Source: Poindextera sp035604135
GTDB taxonomy: Bacteria > Pseudomonadota > Alphaproteobacteria > Caulobacterales > Caulobacteraceae
Direction of reading: 5' to 3'
Length of the DNA stretch: 64,000 nt
NCBI GenBank assembly: GCA_035604135.1
Contig: DATNJB010000059.1
Span: forward strand, 1 to 64,000
In this document: positions 1 to 7,996 of the stretch, in pieces
How the letters are laid out: the number at the start of each line of letters is the position of its first letter
Position numbering within the stretch: the first letter of the stretch is position 1
The notes under the pieces: generated by a model
Database searches by the model: none
The model's input: the letters and a program-made list of their open reading frames with translations, nothing else
What the model was told of the DNA's origin: nothing
Translations under genes and position numbers: made by a program

Positions 1-260
1 CAGAAGTCCTGGGGCTCTTCACGCAGCGTCTTCTCGATATCGCCCGCCACCTTGCTCTTCAGGCAGTTTTCGTCGTGGCTGCGAGGATTGACCCCATCGG
101 GCACAAGCTCCGCAGGCCAATGCGCGACCGACGGGCTGATCCGGTAGACGTCGTACACGCCGTAATCATCCTTCACGGTGATCCGGCGCAGATCGTCTTT
201 CGAGTGGGGGAAGTTCAGATTGACCGGCTCAAACGCCGGAACGTCGTTGTGTTCGCTCAT
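1..260 (-). CDS. Hypothetical protein, 3' end outside window (possibly AIPR-like)
   Basis: An open frame starts at ATG 260 and runs off the left edge, giving 86 residues of its N-terminus. An AGGAG ribosome site lies 9 nt upstream of the ATG, which supports a real start. The visible part is hydrophilic and ends in NPRSHDE...IEKTLREEPQDF. A short stretch of that kind (asparagine-proline-arginine, then a helix, then a 'P-x-x-F' segment) recalls the start of the conserved part of AIPR abortive-infection proteins, but this is a loose resemblance. The gene lies on the 3' side of tRNA-Gly, a common place for integrated islands. The function is not established from what is visible. Confidence 0.55.
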   Translation of the reverse strand, partial: MSEHNDVPAFEPVNLNFPHSKDDLRRITVKDDYGVYDVYRISPSVAHWPAELVPDGVNPRSHDENCLKSKVAGDIEKTLREEPQDF

Positions 261-534
261 GGCGATACACTCCTGTGCGCGGGCATGGACCAACCCGACT
301 TTGGTTTTTGGGCCTGCCACCGGACCTGAGCCGCGCCGAAACGCGTGCTGGTGTCCTTCCGATGAAGGTGCTCATAGCTTGGGCTAAACCGGCAAATAGT
401 CAAGCCGCCTCTGCAACCCGACTGCAACCGAGACCTTTTTCTCGACGGCTGGGGCCGGCGGCTACGTGTAGCAGGGCCGCCGTCAAATTGCCCGCCGACC
501 CCGTCCGGCCCTCAGATTTATCGGTCTCGGATCT

Positions 535-609
535 TGGAGCGGGCGATGAGATTCGAACTCACGACCCCAACCTTGGCAAGGTTGTGCTCTACCCCTGAGC
601 TACGCCCGC
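535..609 (-). tRNA. tRNA-Gly (GCC anticodon)
   Basis: On the minus strand a complete cloverleaf reads from acceptor GCGGGCG (609-603) to its complement CGCCCGC (545-539). It has a D arm with AGCTC...GAGC, the anticodon loop CTTGCCAAG with anticodon GCC, a T arm with GTTCGAATC, a discriminator base and an encoded CCA (537-535). A GCC anticodon reads GGC and GGU glycine codons. The 3' end points toward the cut-off gene at 1-260, so the tRNA could be an attachment site. Confidence 0.96.
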
Positions 610-679
610 GCTCCTAGCCCCGCTGGGGCCGAAAGGAGGCGGCTTATCGCAGAGGGTCCAAGGCTTGGCAAGCGGCGCC

Positions 680-1438
680 TCAGCGCCTGTGCACGGGCGC
701 GGCGAGCCTTCGCTTGTTGACGTGGTCCTCCTGCTTGGTGCCCGCCTCGCCGGGCGCCAAGGCCGGTTCCTGGCCGCGGAAATAGTAGCGCTGCCAGGCG
801 GCCTTCATCGCGGCTGGCTCGCCCTCGAAGATCTTCTGGTTGAACTTGGCGCGCATGTCCTTCCACGCCTCGTAGCGCTGGCCGAGTTCGCTCTCGGAAT
901 TCAGCGGCCGCTGCACGACCTCGAACTCTTCCAAGACCTTGTCCTGCGCCGGCACGATGAAGCAGAAGGGCTCCCCGCGCTGGAAGCGCACCTTGCCCGG
1001 CCGGGTGAAGATCCAGTTCATCGTGAAGGGGTAGGGCAGCCAGTCGGTCTCGATCAGGCCGACCAAGGGCTGAATGCCGTCCTTCACATGGTTGGGCGGC
1101 CCCATGCACCAGAGCGACCAGCCGGGCGGCGTGCGGAAGAGATAGCCGGGGTGGAAGGTCAGCACCCCTCCCGAAAAGTGCGACCTGGCGAAGTCGGAGA
1201 ACGACTCGTGGGCCGCGCCCTCGATCGTCACGGTGATGTCGCGGTCGTGCGGACCGCCGTTCCACTCGGCGGTGAAGGTGATGGGGCAGAGGATCTCCCA
1301 GCCGGTCGAGTTGGCCATGGTCAGCGGCAGGCAGCGGTACGGGTGGCGGCCGGCGAAGCCTTCCATCCAGGCGCGCTGAGGGCGGCCGGGCACGATGTCG
1401 GGCGCGACGTCTCCGAGGACGAAACATTCGAGCTGCAT
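680..1438 (-). CDS. DUF6065 family protein
   Basis: The product has 252 aa and matches what I know of DUF6065, a family of unknown function found in alphaproteobacteria. Recognisable parts are the N-terminal MQLECFVLG, the central TGWEILCPITFTAEWNGG, and YPFTMNWIFTRPG followed by F-x-R-G-E-P-F-C-F-I-V-P. No signal peptide or membrane segment is visible, so it is probably cytoplasmic. The gene is transcribed away from the tRNA-editing gene at 1518, and the two share an 80-bp divergent promoter region. The very basic C-terminal tail (NKRRLAAPVHRR) looks unstructured. No reaction can be assigned. Confidence 0.85.
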   Translation of the reverse strand: MQLECFVLGDVAPDIVPGRPQRAWMEGFAGRHPYRCLPLTMANSTGWEILCPITFTAEWNGGPHDRDITVTIEGAAHESFSDFARSHFSGGVLTFHPGYLFRTPPGWSLWCMGPPNHVKDGIQPLVGLIETDWLPYPFTMNWIFTRPGKVRFQRGEPFCFIVPAQDKVLEEFEVVQRPLNSESELGQRYEAWKDMRAKFNQKIFEGEPAAMKAAWQRYYFRGQEPALAPGEAGTKQEDHVNKRRLAAPVHRR

Positions 1439-1517
1439 GACGTTGGTTGGCCTCGGCTGGCGGGATGATGCGAAACGTCCTAGCCATAGCGCCGATCAGC
1501 CGTCCAGGGGTCCGCCG

Positions 1518-2012
1518 ATGCCGACGACGGGCCAAGATGCCCTGTTCGCCCTCCTCGACCGCGCCGGAATCGCGCACGAAACGCTCTGGCACGCGCCGGT
1601 GTTCCGGGTGGGCGAGGGCGCTGAGATCAAGGCGAAGCTCGCCGGCGGCCACACCAAGAACCTGTTCCTGAAGGACGCGAAGGACCGGATCTGGCTGATC
1701 AGCGCGTTGGCCGAGACGACGATCGACCTGAAGGGCCTTCCCGCGCGAATCGGCGCGGCGCGGCTGTCGTTCGGCTCGCCGGCGCTTTTGGCCGAGGTGC
1801 TGGGAGTCGAGCCCGGCTCGGTGACGCCGTTCGCGCTGATCAACGATACGGCCCACCGGGTGACGCTCATCCTCGATGCGGCCCTCACCCGCGCCGACCC
1901 GGTCAACTTCCACCCCGTGACCAACACCGGCACGACCCAGGTTTCGATGGCGGGGTTCCACAAGTTCCTGAGCATAGTCGGCGTCGAGCCGCTGGTGGTC
2001 GACTTCTCCTAA
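1518..2012 (+). CDS. Prolyl-tRNA synthetase-associated domain (ProXp-ala-type) tRNA deacylase
   Basis: This 164-aa single-domain protein belongs to the YbaK/ProRS insertion-domain fold. Free-standing members hydrolyse mischarged tRNA; ProXp-ala, characterised in Caulobacter, clears Ala-tRNA(Pro). The family signature GGHTKNLFLKD is present near residues 43-53, with the conserved lysine at about position 47. The substrate-pocket segments VTPFALIND and VNFHPVTNTGTTQVS follow, and the C-terminal half has the usual FLSIVG. A longer in-frame reading exists upstream, but ATG 1518 gives the family's normal N-terminus. It stands alone, divergent from the DUF6065 gene and followed by a family A inverted repeat. 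ProXp-ala specificity is inferred from lineage and length. Confidence 0.88.
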   Translation: MPTTGQDALFALLDRAGIAHETLWHAPVFRVGEGAEIKAKLAGGHTKNLFLKDAKDRIWLISALAETTIDLKGLPARIGAARLSFGSPALLAEVLGVEPGSVTPFALINDTAHRVTLILDAALTRADPVNFHPVTNTGTTQVSMAGFHKFLSIVGVEPLVVDFS

Positions 2013-2038
2013 AGACGCAGCGGAAGCTGCGTGATCCA

Positions 2039-2124
2039 ATTTTACCGCTAAGGACGCGAAGTTCGCGAAGCAACCGATGACGCCCCCGGCGTCTTCGCGC
2101 TCTTGGCGTCCTTAGCGGTAAAAT
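2039..2124. repeat. Family A inverted repeat, copy 1
   Basis: The left arm reads TTTTACCGCTAAGGACGCG and the right arm ends in GCGTCCTTAGCGGTAAAA, so the ends form a long near-perfect stem with a loop of about 40 nt. The arms are built of roughly 9-base units of the type ACCGCTAAG-GACGCGAAG. It lies between the deacylase gene and the thioredoxin gene. Sister copies occur at seven other places in the window. Confidence 0.85.
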
Positions 2125-2231
2125 AGAGGCATCGCCGCTCGCGCGCCGCTGCGGGACAAAGCGCCGTTGCAGCCGGGCGCGGAGGCGACCATCTTAGGGG
2201 GCGCTCCATCCTCTAAGAGATTGAACCACCC

Positions 2232-3116
2232 ATGCTCGGAGAGACGCCGACCAAGGCCGACTTGATCAAGGAAGGCTCGGACCAGGGCTTCGCCGCCGAC
2301 GTCGTCGAGGCGAGCAAAGTCCAGCCGGTGATCGTCGACTTCTGGGCCACCTGGTGCGGGCCCTGCCGCACGCTCGGTCCGGCGCTGGAGAAGGCGGTTC
2401 TGGAGGCGAAGGGCGCGGTCAAGCTGGTCAAGATCGACATCGACAAGAACCCCGTCTTCGCCGGCCAGCTGCGCGTGCAATCGATCCCAACCGTCTATGC
2501 GTTCAAAGACGGCAAGCCGGTCGACGGCTTCATGGGCGCGGTGCCGGAGAGCCAGATCAAGGCCTTCATCCAGGGGCTGGTCGGCCAGGCCGGCCCTTCG
2601 GACCTCGATCTTGTGCTCGATGAAGCCAAAGCCGGCCTCGAAGCCGGCGACATCGGCGGCGCGGCCCAGCTCTTCGCCCAGGCGCTGCAGGCGGCGCCGG
2701 ACAACGTCAAGGCGATCGCCGGCCTCGCCCGCTGCTATGTCGCCGGCGGCGACTTCGAGCGCGCCAGGGAGGTCGCCGACATGGCGCCGGCCGACGCGAA
2801 CGACCCCGACCTCGCCTCGGTGCGCGCGGCGCTGGCGCTGGCCGCCGAGGCGCCGGCCGAGACCGCCGGGCTCGAGCAGCGCATCGCCGCCAACCCAGGT
2901 GACCACGAGGCGCGCTTGGAGCTTGCCAAGGCGTTCGCCGCGCACGGCAAGATGGCCGAGGCGGCCGACCAGCTTCTGGAAAGCATCGCCCGCGACCGCG
3001 CCTGGAACGACGAGGCGGCGCGCAAGCAGCTGCTGACCATCTTCGAGGCGGCCGGTCTGACGTCGGAGGTGGCCAAATCCGGGCGGCGGCGGCTGTCCTC
3101 GATCCTGTTTTCTTAA
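2232..3116 (+). CDS. cnoX: Thioredoxin-TPR protein, CnoX/YbbN family
   Basis: The product has 294 aa, with an N-terminal thioredoxin fold (about residues 15-120) carrying the redox motif WCGPC at 41-45 and the cis-proline segment SIPTVYAF. The rest (about 125-290) is an alpha-helical, alanine-rich region of tetratricopeptide type. This is the layout of CnoX/YbbN, a chaperone-thioredoxin that protects proteins from chlorine stress and hands clients to GroEL/DnaK in E. coli. An intact CxxC suggests it can reduce disulfides, unlike the SxxC E. coli protein. It is followed after 28 nt by the Lon-N-like gene, then Trm112 and DUF971 genes, a probable quality-control operon. Confidence 0.9.
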   Translation: MLGETPTKADLIKEGSDQGFAADVVEASKVQPVIVDFWATWCGPCRTLGPALEKAVLEAKGAVKLVKIDIDKNPVFAGQLRVQSIPTVYAFKDGKPVDGFMGAVPESQIKAFIQGLVGQAGPSDLDLVLDEAKAGLEAGDIGGAAQLFAQALQAAPDNVKAIAGLARCYVAGGDFERAREVADMAPADANDPDLASVRAALALAAEAPAETAGLEQRIAANPGDHEARLELAKAFAAHGKMAEAADQLLESIARDRAWNDEAARKQLLTIFEAAGLTSEVAKSGRRRLSSILFS

Positions 3117-3144
3117 GAGCGTTCAAAGCGCGGAGGCGGCTCGC

Positions 3145-3813
3145 ATGATCCGCACGTCCCATCGCAAGGCGGCCGACCTTCCGGCGGTGGTTCCGGTCTT
3201 CCCGCTCGACGAGGCGCTGCTGCTGCCGCACGGCCAGTTGCCGCTGAACATCTTCGAGCCGCGCTACCTGAACATGGTCGACGATGCGCTCGCCGGCGAG
3301 CGGATGATCGGCATGATCCAGACCGTGTCGGGCTCGGCGTCGCGCGGGCCGAACCTCGCCCGCATCGGCTGCCTCGGGCGCCTCAGCAGCTTCACCGAGA
3401 CCGTCGACGAGCGCTACCTGATCACCCTGACCGGGCTCTGCCGGTTCGCGGTCGTCGAGGAGCTCGGGGTGACGACGCCCTACCGGCAGGTGCGCGCCGC
3501 CTATGCCGCGTTCGAGGACGACCTCAAGCCCGAGCGCGACGACGACGGGTTCGATCGGCTGCGCTTCCTGGGCGCGCTCAGGGCCTACCTCGACCGGCGC
3601 GGCCTGGCGATGGACGACTGGGAGTCGCCGAAGACGGCGCCGGCGGAAAGCCTGGTCAACGGGCTCGCGATGATGCTGCCGTTCAGCGCGGGCGAGAAGC
3701 AGGCGTTGCTCGAGGCGGCGACGCTCGCCGAGCGGCGCGAGGCGCTGATCGCGCTGATGGAGATCGACGCCGCCGAAGACCCGCGCGACGACGCGCCGCC
3801 GTCTTTGCAGTAG
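3145..3813 (+). CDS. LON peptidase substrate-binding domain protein
   Basis: This 222-aa protein consists of the Lon N-terminal (LAN/PUA-like) domain alone, without ATPase or protease parts. The family start is clear: VVPVFPLDEALLLPHGQLPLNIFEPRYLNMVDDAL, then GRLSSFTETVDERYLITLTGLCRF, and a C-terminal NGLAMMLPFSAGEKQALLE segment. Stand-alone Lon-N proteins are widespread in alphaproteobacteria, but their role is not established; substrate or nucleic-acid binding is presumed. It is co-directional with cnoX upstream and the Trm112-like gene 10 nt downstream, so co-transcription is likely. The upstream GGAGGC sequence is an acceptable ribosome site. Confidence 0.92.
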   Translation: MIRTSHRKAADLPAVVPVFPLDEALLLPHGQLPLNIFEPRYLNMVDDALAGERMIGMIQTVSGSASRGPNLARIGCLGRLSSFTETVDERYLITLTGLCRFAVVEELGVTTPYRQVRAAYAAFEDDLKPERDDDGFDRLRFLGALRAYLDRRGLAMDDWESPKTAPAESLVNGLAMMLPFSAGEKQALLEAATLAERREALIALMEIDAAEDPRDDAPPSLQ

Positions 3814-3822
3814 AAGACGCCC

Positions 3823-4026
3823 ATGCCCCAGCCGCCGCTCCCGCCCCCCGACGTCGACCCGCGCCTGCTCGAGGTGCTGGTCTGTCCGCTGACCAAGGGC
3901 CCGCTGGTCTACGACCGCGCCGCCCAGGAGCTGATCAGCCGAAGCGCCAAGCTCGCCTATCCCGTCCGCGACGGGGTGCCGGTGATGCTGCCAGAGGAAG
4001 CCCGCCCGCTCGGCGAGGGCGAATGA
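3823..4026 (+). CDS. Trm112 family protein
   Basis: A 67-aa protein with the bacterial Trm112/YcaR pattern: LLEVLVCPLTKGPLVYD near the N-terminus and SRSAKLAYPVRDGVPVML near the C-terminus. The family is a small zinc-ribbon-like fold; eukaryotic Trm112 activates methyltransferases, while the bacterial partner is uncertain. Only one cysteine of the first CPxC-type motif remains, so a bound zinc is doubtful, as is usual for this bacterial subgroup. Its stop codon overlaps the start of the next gene (ATGA), so the two are translationally coupled. Confidence 0.92.
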   Translation: MPQPPLPPPDVDPRLLEVLVCPLTKGPLVYDRAAQELISRSAKLAYPVRDGVPVMLPEEARPLGEGE

Positions 4027-4406
4027 GCACCGCCGATGCGAGAGCCTGGCCGCTGGAGCTGAAGGTGAGCCGCAAGGCGCGCACGCTCACGATCGCTTTC
4101 GACGACGGGCAAAGGTTCGTGCTGCCGGCCGAATACCTGCGCGTGATGACGCCGAGCGCCGAGGACCGCGGCCATGGTCCCGGCCCCGGCCGCACCGTGG
4201 CTGGAAAGCGCAAGGTCGGCATCCGTGACGTGCGTCCCATCGGCCGCTACGCCGCCCGCATCGACTTCGACGACGGCCACGACACCGGCCTCTACAGCTG
4301 GGACGAGCTCTACCGCCTCGGCCGCGACCACGCGCGCCTCTGGGACGACTACCTCCGCCGCCTCGCCCACGAGCGATTGTCGCGGGACACATCAGCGCCG
4401 CGGTAG
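4023..4406 (+). CDS. DUF971 / gamma-butyrobetaine hydroxylase-like N-terminal domain protein
   Basis: The product has 127 aa and is a stand-alone DUF971 domain. Typical elements are WPLELKVSRKARTLTIAFDDG at the start, LPAEYLRVMTPSAED in the middle, then VGIRDVRPIGRYAARIDFDDGHDTGLYSWDELYRLG. The same domain forms the zinc-binding N-terminus of eukaryotic gamma-butyrobetaine hydroxylase; bacterial single-domain forms are often near Fe-S or cofactor genes and have no settled function. It overlaps the Trm112-like gene by 4 nt and ends the operon; a family A palindrome follows and may act as its terminator. Confidence 0.9.
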   Translation: MSTADARAWPLELKVSRKARTLTIAFDDGQRFVLPAEYLRVMTPSAEDRGHGPGPGRTVAGKRKVGIRDVRPIGRYAARIDFDDGHDTGLYSWDELYRLGRDHARLWDDYLRRLAHERLSRDTSAPR

Positions 4407-4420
4407 CAGCGCGGCCCGAT

Positions 4421-4519
4421 TGAACCACGAAGGACACGAAGGACACGAAGGTCAGGGAATGACCTCGAACCTCCCGGCCGGCACGCCTTCTTCGTGTCCT
4501 TCGTGCCCTTTGTGGTGAA
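4421..4519. repeat. Family A inverted repeat, copy 2
   Basis: The left arm is TGAACCACGAAGG then ACACGAAGG twice; the right arm CTTCGTGTCCTTCGTGCCC ends in TTTGTGGTGAAA. The arms are tandem 9-base units and mirror each other around a loop of about 45 nt. It lies between convergent genes (DUF971 and the UbiH-type gene), a good place for a bidirectional terminator. Confidence 0.88.
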
Positions 4520-4555
4520 AAGCAGAGACTTCGCTTCGCGGGGTAAGGGGCCTGG

Positions 4556-5812
4556 CTAAAGCGCCTCGCCCCGCAGCAGTCGGGGCAAGTCGCCCGCGGC
4601 GCCGCCGGCTTCTTGCATGAAGAAGCGGCGGGCGGGGCCGATGCGGTTGACCACCGCCATTCCGGCGTCGCGCACCAGGCGGACAGCGGCGTGGTCGTTG
4701 GAGAACAGGCGGTTGAAGACGTCGGTCGCCACCGCGAGCGCGACATTGTCGAACCGCCGCCAGGCGGCGTAGCGCTCGAGCACGCCCCCCGATCCCAGGT
4801 CCTCGCCGCGCCGGCGGGCGTCGACCAGCACCTCGGCGAGCGCCGCGGCATCCTTCAGGCCGAGGTTCATCCCCTGGCCGGCGATCGGATGGATGCCGTG
4901 GGCGGCGTCGCCGACCAGCGCCGCCCGGGGCGCGGTCAGCCGCTCGGCCAGCTGCAGCGCCAGCGGATAGACGAAGGTCGGCCCCTCGACCTCGACGCGC
5001 CCGACGAAGTCGCCGAACCGGCGCTGCAGCAAGGAGCGGAACGCCTCCGGCCGGGCGTCGCGCAGCGCATCGGCGGCCGCCATGCGCTCGGTCCACACCA
5101 GGCTCGCGCGCTGGTCGGTGAGCGGCAGGATGGCGAAAGGCCCTGCGGGCAGAAAGTGTTCGTAAGCGACACCCTCGTGCGGACGCTCGAGGCGGACGGT
5201 GGCGACCACCCCCTTCTGCGGATAGTCCCACCCCATCGCGCCAATGCCGGCCTCGCGGCGGACGACCGAGTTCCGCCCCTCGGAGCCGACGACGAGGGGA
5301 GCGGTGATCTGGGCGCCGTCGGCCAGCGTGACCCGCGCGCAGGCCGGCTCGAACGCCACGCCCTCGACCCGTGCGGGCGCCATCAGCGCGATCGGCGCCG
5401 CCGTGACCTGCTCGGCCAGCGCGGCGCGGATGTGCCGGTTCTCCAGCATGTAGCCCAAGGGCTCGCCGCCGGCGGACTCGGCGATCTCGGCCGCGTCGAA
5501 GCGCAGGAAGACCGGCGCCGGCGCGGCCGACGCGGCGCCGGCGGCGCGGCCGTCGGTGACCAGGATCTGCTCGATCCGCTGGGCCCGCGGTTTTAGGGCG
5601 CCGCCGACGCCCACGACCTCCCAGGCGCGGAAGGACGAATAGGCGATGGCCGACGCGCGGCCGTCGAAGGTCGGCGCCAGCATGGCCTCGAACGGCTGCG
5701 GATCGACCAGCGCGACTTCGAGCCCACCATGCGCCAGCTCCAGCGCCAGACTCGCGCCGGCCATCCCGGCCCCGGCGACGATCACGTCAAACGCTTTGGC
5801 TTTCTTGGGCAT
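4556..5812 (-). CDS. UbiH/UbiF/COQ6-family ubiquinone biosynthesis hydroxylase
   Basis: A 418-aa flavin monooxygenase of the UbiH/UbiF/VisC/COQ6 family, which hydroxylates the aromatic ring during ubiquinone synthesis using FAD, NAD(P)H and O2. The N-terminal dinucleotide-binding motif is GAGMAGAS (about residues 13-20). The second FAD motif is LVGDAAHGIHPIAGQGMNLGLKDAAAL (about 295-321), which includes the family signature. The length is normal. The exact ring position cannot be read from sequence, since alphaproteobacterial UbiL, UbiM, UbiF and UbiH forms overlap. It stands alone and is transcribed toward the family A repeat. Confidence 0.92.
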   Translation of the reverse strand: MPKKAKAFDVIVAGAGMAGASLALELAHGGLEVALVDPQPFEAMLAPTFDGRASAIAYSSFRAWEVVGVGGALKPRAQRIEQILVTDGRAAGAASAAPAPVFLRFDAAEIAESAGGEPLGYMLENRHIRAALAEQVTAAPIALMAPARVEGVAFEPACARVTLADGAQITAPLVVGSEGRNSVVRREAGIGAMGWDYPQKGVVATVRLERPHEGVAYEHFLPAGPFAILPLTDQRASLVWTERMAAADALRDARPEAFRSLLQRRFGDFVGRVEVEGPTFVYPLALQLAERLTAPRAALVGDAAHGIHPIAGQGMNLGLKDAAALAEVLVDARRRGEDLGSGGVLERYAAWRRFDNVALAVATDVFNRLFSNDHAAVRLVRDAGMAVVNRIGPARRFFMQEAGGAAGDLPRLLRGEAL

Positions 5813-5861
5813 GGCCGCATATGCCGAGCCAGCGGCGGCGAAGTAAACCCGATCGAACTTC

Positions 5862-6006
5862 TCCCAGAGGGAGAAGGAGGGGCCCCCGCCGCAGGTGGGG
5901 ACGATGAGGGGTTACGCGGTTTGGGGTTGCCTGCGGCGCTGTAACCCCTCATCCCCCCGTGCCTTGCAGGCGCGTGTCCCCCCTTCTCCCTATGGGAGAA
6001 GTCGCC
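5862..6006. repeat. Family C palindromic element, copy 1
   Basis: Each end is a small hairpin: CTTCTCCCAGAGGGAGAAG on the left and CTTCTCCCTATGGGAGAAG on the right. Inside, GAGGGGTTAC is mirrored by GTAACCCCTC, so the whole element is a large imperfect palindrome. It lies between the UbiH-type gene and the TrcR gene. Related elements are at 30227 and 35806. Confidence 0.85.
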
Positions 6007-6013
6007 TGAGCGG

Positions 6014-6640
6014 CTAGTCCTCGACCTCGTCGTGTTCGAGCTCGGCGGGTTCGGTGGCGGGCTGCAGGGTCGGGCCTTCGTCGACGATGCCGCGCTTGGC
6101 GTCGTCGCGGGCTTTCTTCTCAGCCGCCTTCTTGACGATGAAGTCGAGTTCCAGCTGGCCGACCAGGCCCAGGGTCACCGGATCGACCGGCTTGATGTTG
6201 ACCGCGTTCCAGTGGGTCTTGTTGCGCACCTGGTCGATGGTCGACTTCGTGGTGCCGAGCAGCTTGACGATCTGGCTGTCGGGGATCTCCGGGTGGTTGC
6301 GCAGGAACCAGGCGATGGCGTCAGGCCGGTCCTGGCGGCGAGACACCGGCGTGTAGCGCGGCGACTTCTTGGCCGGTTTGAGGAACTCGGCGTGGCGGCT
6401 CTTCTGTGCGCGCATGCGGTAGTTCGGGTCGGCGGCGGCCGCGTCCAGCTCCTCGCGGCTGAGCTGGCCGTTGGCGATCGGGTCGGCGCCGCGGATGTCG
6501 CGCGCCACCTCGCCGTCGGCGATGCCCTTCACCTCCAGATGGTGCAGGCCGCAGAAGTCGGCGATCTGCTCGAAGGTGAGGGACGTGTTGTCGACCAGCC
6601 AGACGGCGGTCGCTTTCGGCATCAGGATCTGATCGTTCAT
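6014..6640 (-). CDS. trcR: DUF1013 family cell-cycle transcriptional regulator (TrcR)
   Basis: The 208-aa product is a DUF1013 protein, a family restricted to alphaproteobacteria and annotated as the cell-cycle regulator TrcR. Matching segments are MPKATAVWLVDNTSLTFEQIADFCGLHHLEVKGIADG at the N-terminus, then DPI-x-NGQL-x-x-EEL, then a helix-turn-helix-like region DRPDAIAWFLRNHPEIPDSQIVKLLGTTKSTIDQVRNKTHWN. The C-terminal 50 residues are charged and probably disordered. It is monocistronic, with a family C element just past its stop. The DNA-binding role comes from the family and the helix-turn-helix-like segment; the cell-cycle role is inferred. Confidence 0.9.
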   Translation of the reverse strand: MNDQILMPKATAVWLVDNTSLTFEQIADFCGLHHLEVKGIADGEVARDIRGADPIANGQLSREELDAAAADPNYRMRAQKSRHAEFLKPAKKSPRYTPVSRRQDRPDAIAWFLRNHPEIPDSQIVKLLGTTKSTIDQVRNKTHWNAVNIKPVDPVTLGLVGQLELDFIVKKAAEKKARDDAKRGIVDEGPTLQPATEPAELEHDEVED

Positions 6641-6735
6641 GGCGGGATTCCAAATATGACGGCGCCCGGCCTTTCGGCCGGGCGGGTGTTGCCGCCGATA
6701 TAGGACCGTTTGCGGACGATTGGAATGCCGGACCG

Positions 6736-7113
6736 TCAGGCCGGCATGTGGCAGACCGCCTCGATGTTGTGTCCGCCGGGATCGAACACGAAGGCGCCGT
6801 AGTAATTCGGGTGATATTGCGGCCGAAGGCCGGGCGGTCCGTTGTCGCGTCCGCCGGCGGCAATCGCCGCGGCGTGGAAGGCGTCGACCGTCGCCCGGTC
6901 CTTGACCGCGAACGCCACGTGCAGGTGGCCGGTCAGCGGCGGTCCCTGCACCACCCAGAAGCAGGGCTTTCCCTCCGAACCGTAGCCAAGCGCGATCCGG
7001 GCGCCGGACCCCACTGACATCACGACCTCCGCGCCGACGGCGCCGAGCGCCTGGTCGTAGAAGGCGCGCGCCGTTGCGATGTCTGTGACGGCGAGTTCGA
7101 TGTGGTCGAGCAT
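6736..7113 (-). CDS. VOC (glyoxalase/bleomycin resistance) family protein
   Basis: A 125-aa vicinal-oxygen-chelate protein. It has the two beta-alpha-beta-beta-beta halves expected: MLDHIELAVTDIATARAFYDQALGAVG in the first and LHVAFAVKDRATVDAFHAAAIAAGG followed by YYGAFVFDPGGHNIEAVCH in the second. Metal ligands typical of the fold are His4 and the glutamate of NIEAV. The substrate is unknown; the family includes lactoylglutathione lyases, dioxygenases and antibiotic-binding proteins. It is divergent from the membrane protein gene at 7238. Confidence 0.92.
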   Translation of the reverse strand: MLDHIELAVTDIATARAFYDQALGAVGAEVVMSVGSGARIALGYGSEGKPCFWVVQGPPLTGHLHVAFAVKDRATVDAFHAAAIAAGGRDNGPPGLRPQYHPNYYGAFVFDPGGHNIEAVCHMPA

Positions 7114-7237
7114 GGCCTAAGGCTCCGAAAGCGGGCGTGCAGGGTGCGTCGATGTCGCGGCTGGGCGCAAGATTTCAGGCGACGATCCGCGCGGCCGCTT
7201 GTTGGCGCCGCCGCCCGGCCTCTAACATGGCGCTCCC

Positions 7238-7996
7238 ATGATCGATCTCAGCCATGCAGCAGCGCCGGCGCTCGCCGCCTTCCTCGCTTCGACGGTGGAG
7301 TTCGTCGAGGCGGCCACCGTGGTTCTGGCCGTCGGCGGCGTACGCGGCTGGCGCGACACGCTCGCCGGTGCGGCGGCGGCGGTCGGTTTGCTGGCCCTGC
7401 TCACGGCCGTCCTTGGTCCCGCGCTCACGCTTGTTCCTTTGCGCGTGCTGCAGGTCGCGGTCGGGGTGCTGCTGCTCTTGTTCGGGCTGCGCTGGCTCAG
7501 GAAGGCGATCCTGCGTGCGGCCGGCGTGCTCGCCCTGCACGACGAGAACGCGGCCTACGCGAAAGAGCGCGACGAAATGCTCAAGCTCGGCGGGCGCGGC
7601 GCCGGCTTCGATGGCATCGCCTTTGGCGCCGCCTTTCACATCTGCATGATCGAGGGGACCGAGGTGGTGTTCATCGTGATCGCCGTCAGCGCTGGCGGGG
7701 CGGGGCTCCTGTTGCCCGCAAGCCTTGGCGCGGCCGTGGCGCTTGTCATGGTGACGGCGTTGGGTTTCGTGCTGCATCGGCCGATGGCGCGCGTGCCGGA
7801 GAACACGCTCAAGTTCATCGTCGGCGTCATCCTCTCCAGCTTCGGCGCCTTCTGGCTCGGCGAGGGGATCGGCGTGGCGTGGCCGGCGCAGGATCTGTCG
7901 ATCCCCGCGATGATCGTAGGCTTCGGGCTGATCAGCCTGGCGACCGTGCCGATCTGTCGGGCGCGCGGCGTGAAGGCGGCGGCGGTGCGCGCGTGA
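7238..7996 (+). CDS. COG4280-like multi-spanning membrane protein
   Basis: A 252-aa integral inner-membrane protein with about seven hydrophobic segments. It contains two similar half-repeats, each with an acidic membrane motif: FLASTVEFVEAATVVLAVGG near residues 13-32 and FGAAFHICMIEGTEVVFIVIAV near 128-149. Buried Glu pairs of this type occur in cation transporters such as GDT1/UPF0016, so a metal or cation transport role is possible, but COG4280 has no proven function. The stop codon overlaps the GTG start of the next small membrane gene, so they are likely partners. Confidence 0.8.
   Translation: MIDLSHAAAPALAAFLASTVEFVEAATVVLAVGGVRGWRDTLAGAAAAVGLLALLTAVLGPALTLVPLRVLQVAVGVLLLLFGLRWLRKAILRAAGVLALHDENAAYAKERDEMLKLGGRGAGFDGIAFGAAFHICMIEGTEVVFIVIAVSAGGAGLLLPASLGAAVALVMVTALGFVLHRPMARVPENTLKFIVGVILSSFGAFWLGEGIGVAWPAQDLSIPAMIVGFGLISLATVPICRARGVKAAAVRA

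Noticed and set aside
600..2039. A 479-residue open frame on the minus strand
   Set aside because: It crosses the tRNA end, is antisense to the tRNA-deacylase gene and in another frame than the DUF6065 gene. Its residue content is Arg/Gly/His-rich, the usual shadow in high-GC DNA.
2039..2124. CRISPR-like array suggested by short tandem repeats
   Set aside because: The 9-base units are contiguous without spacers and form mirrored arms, so they are inverted repeats. No CRISPR array or cas gene is present in the window.
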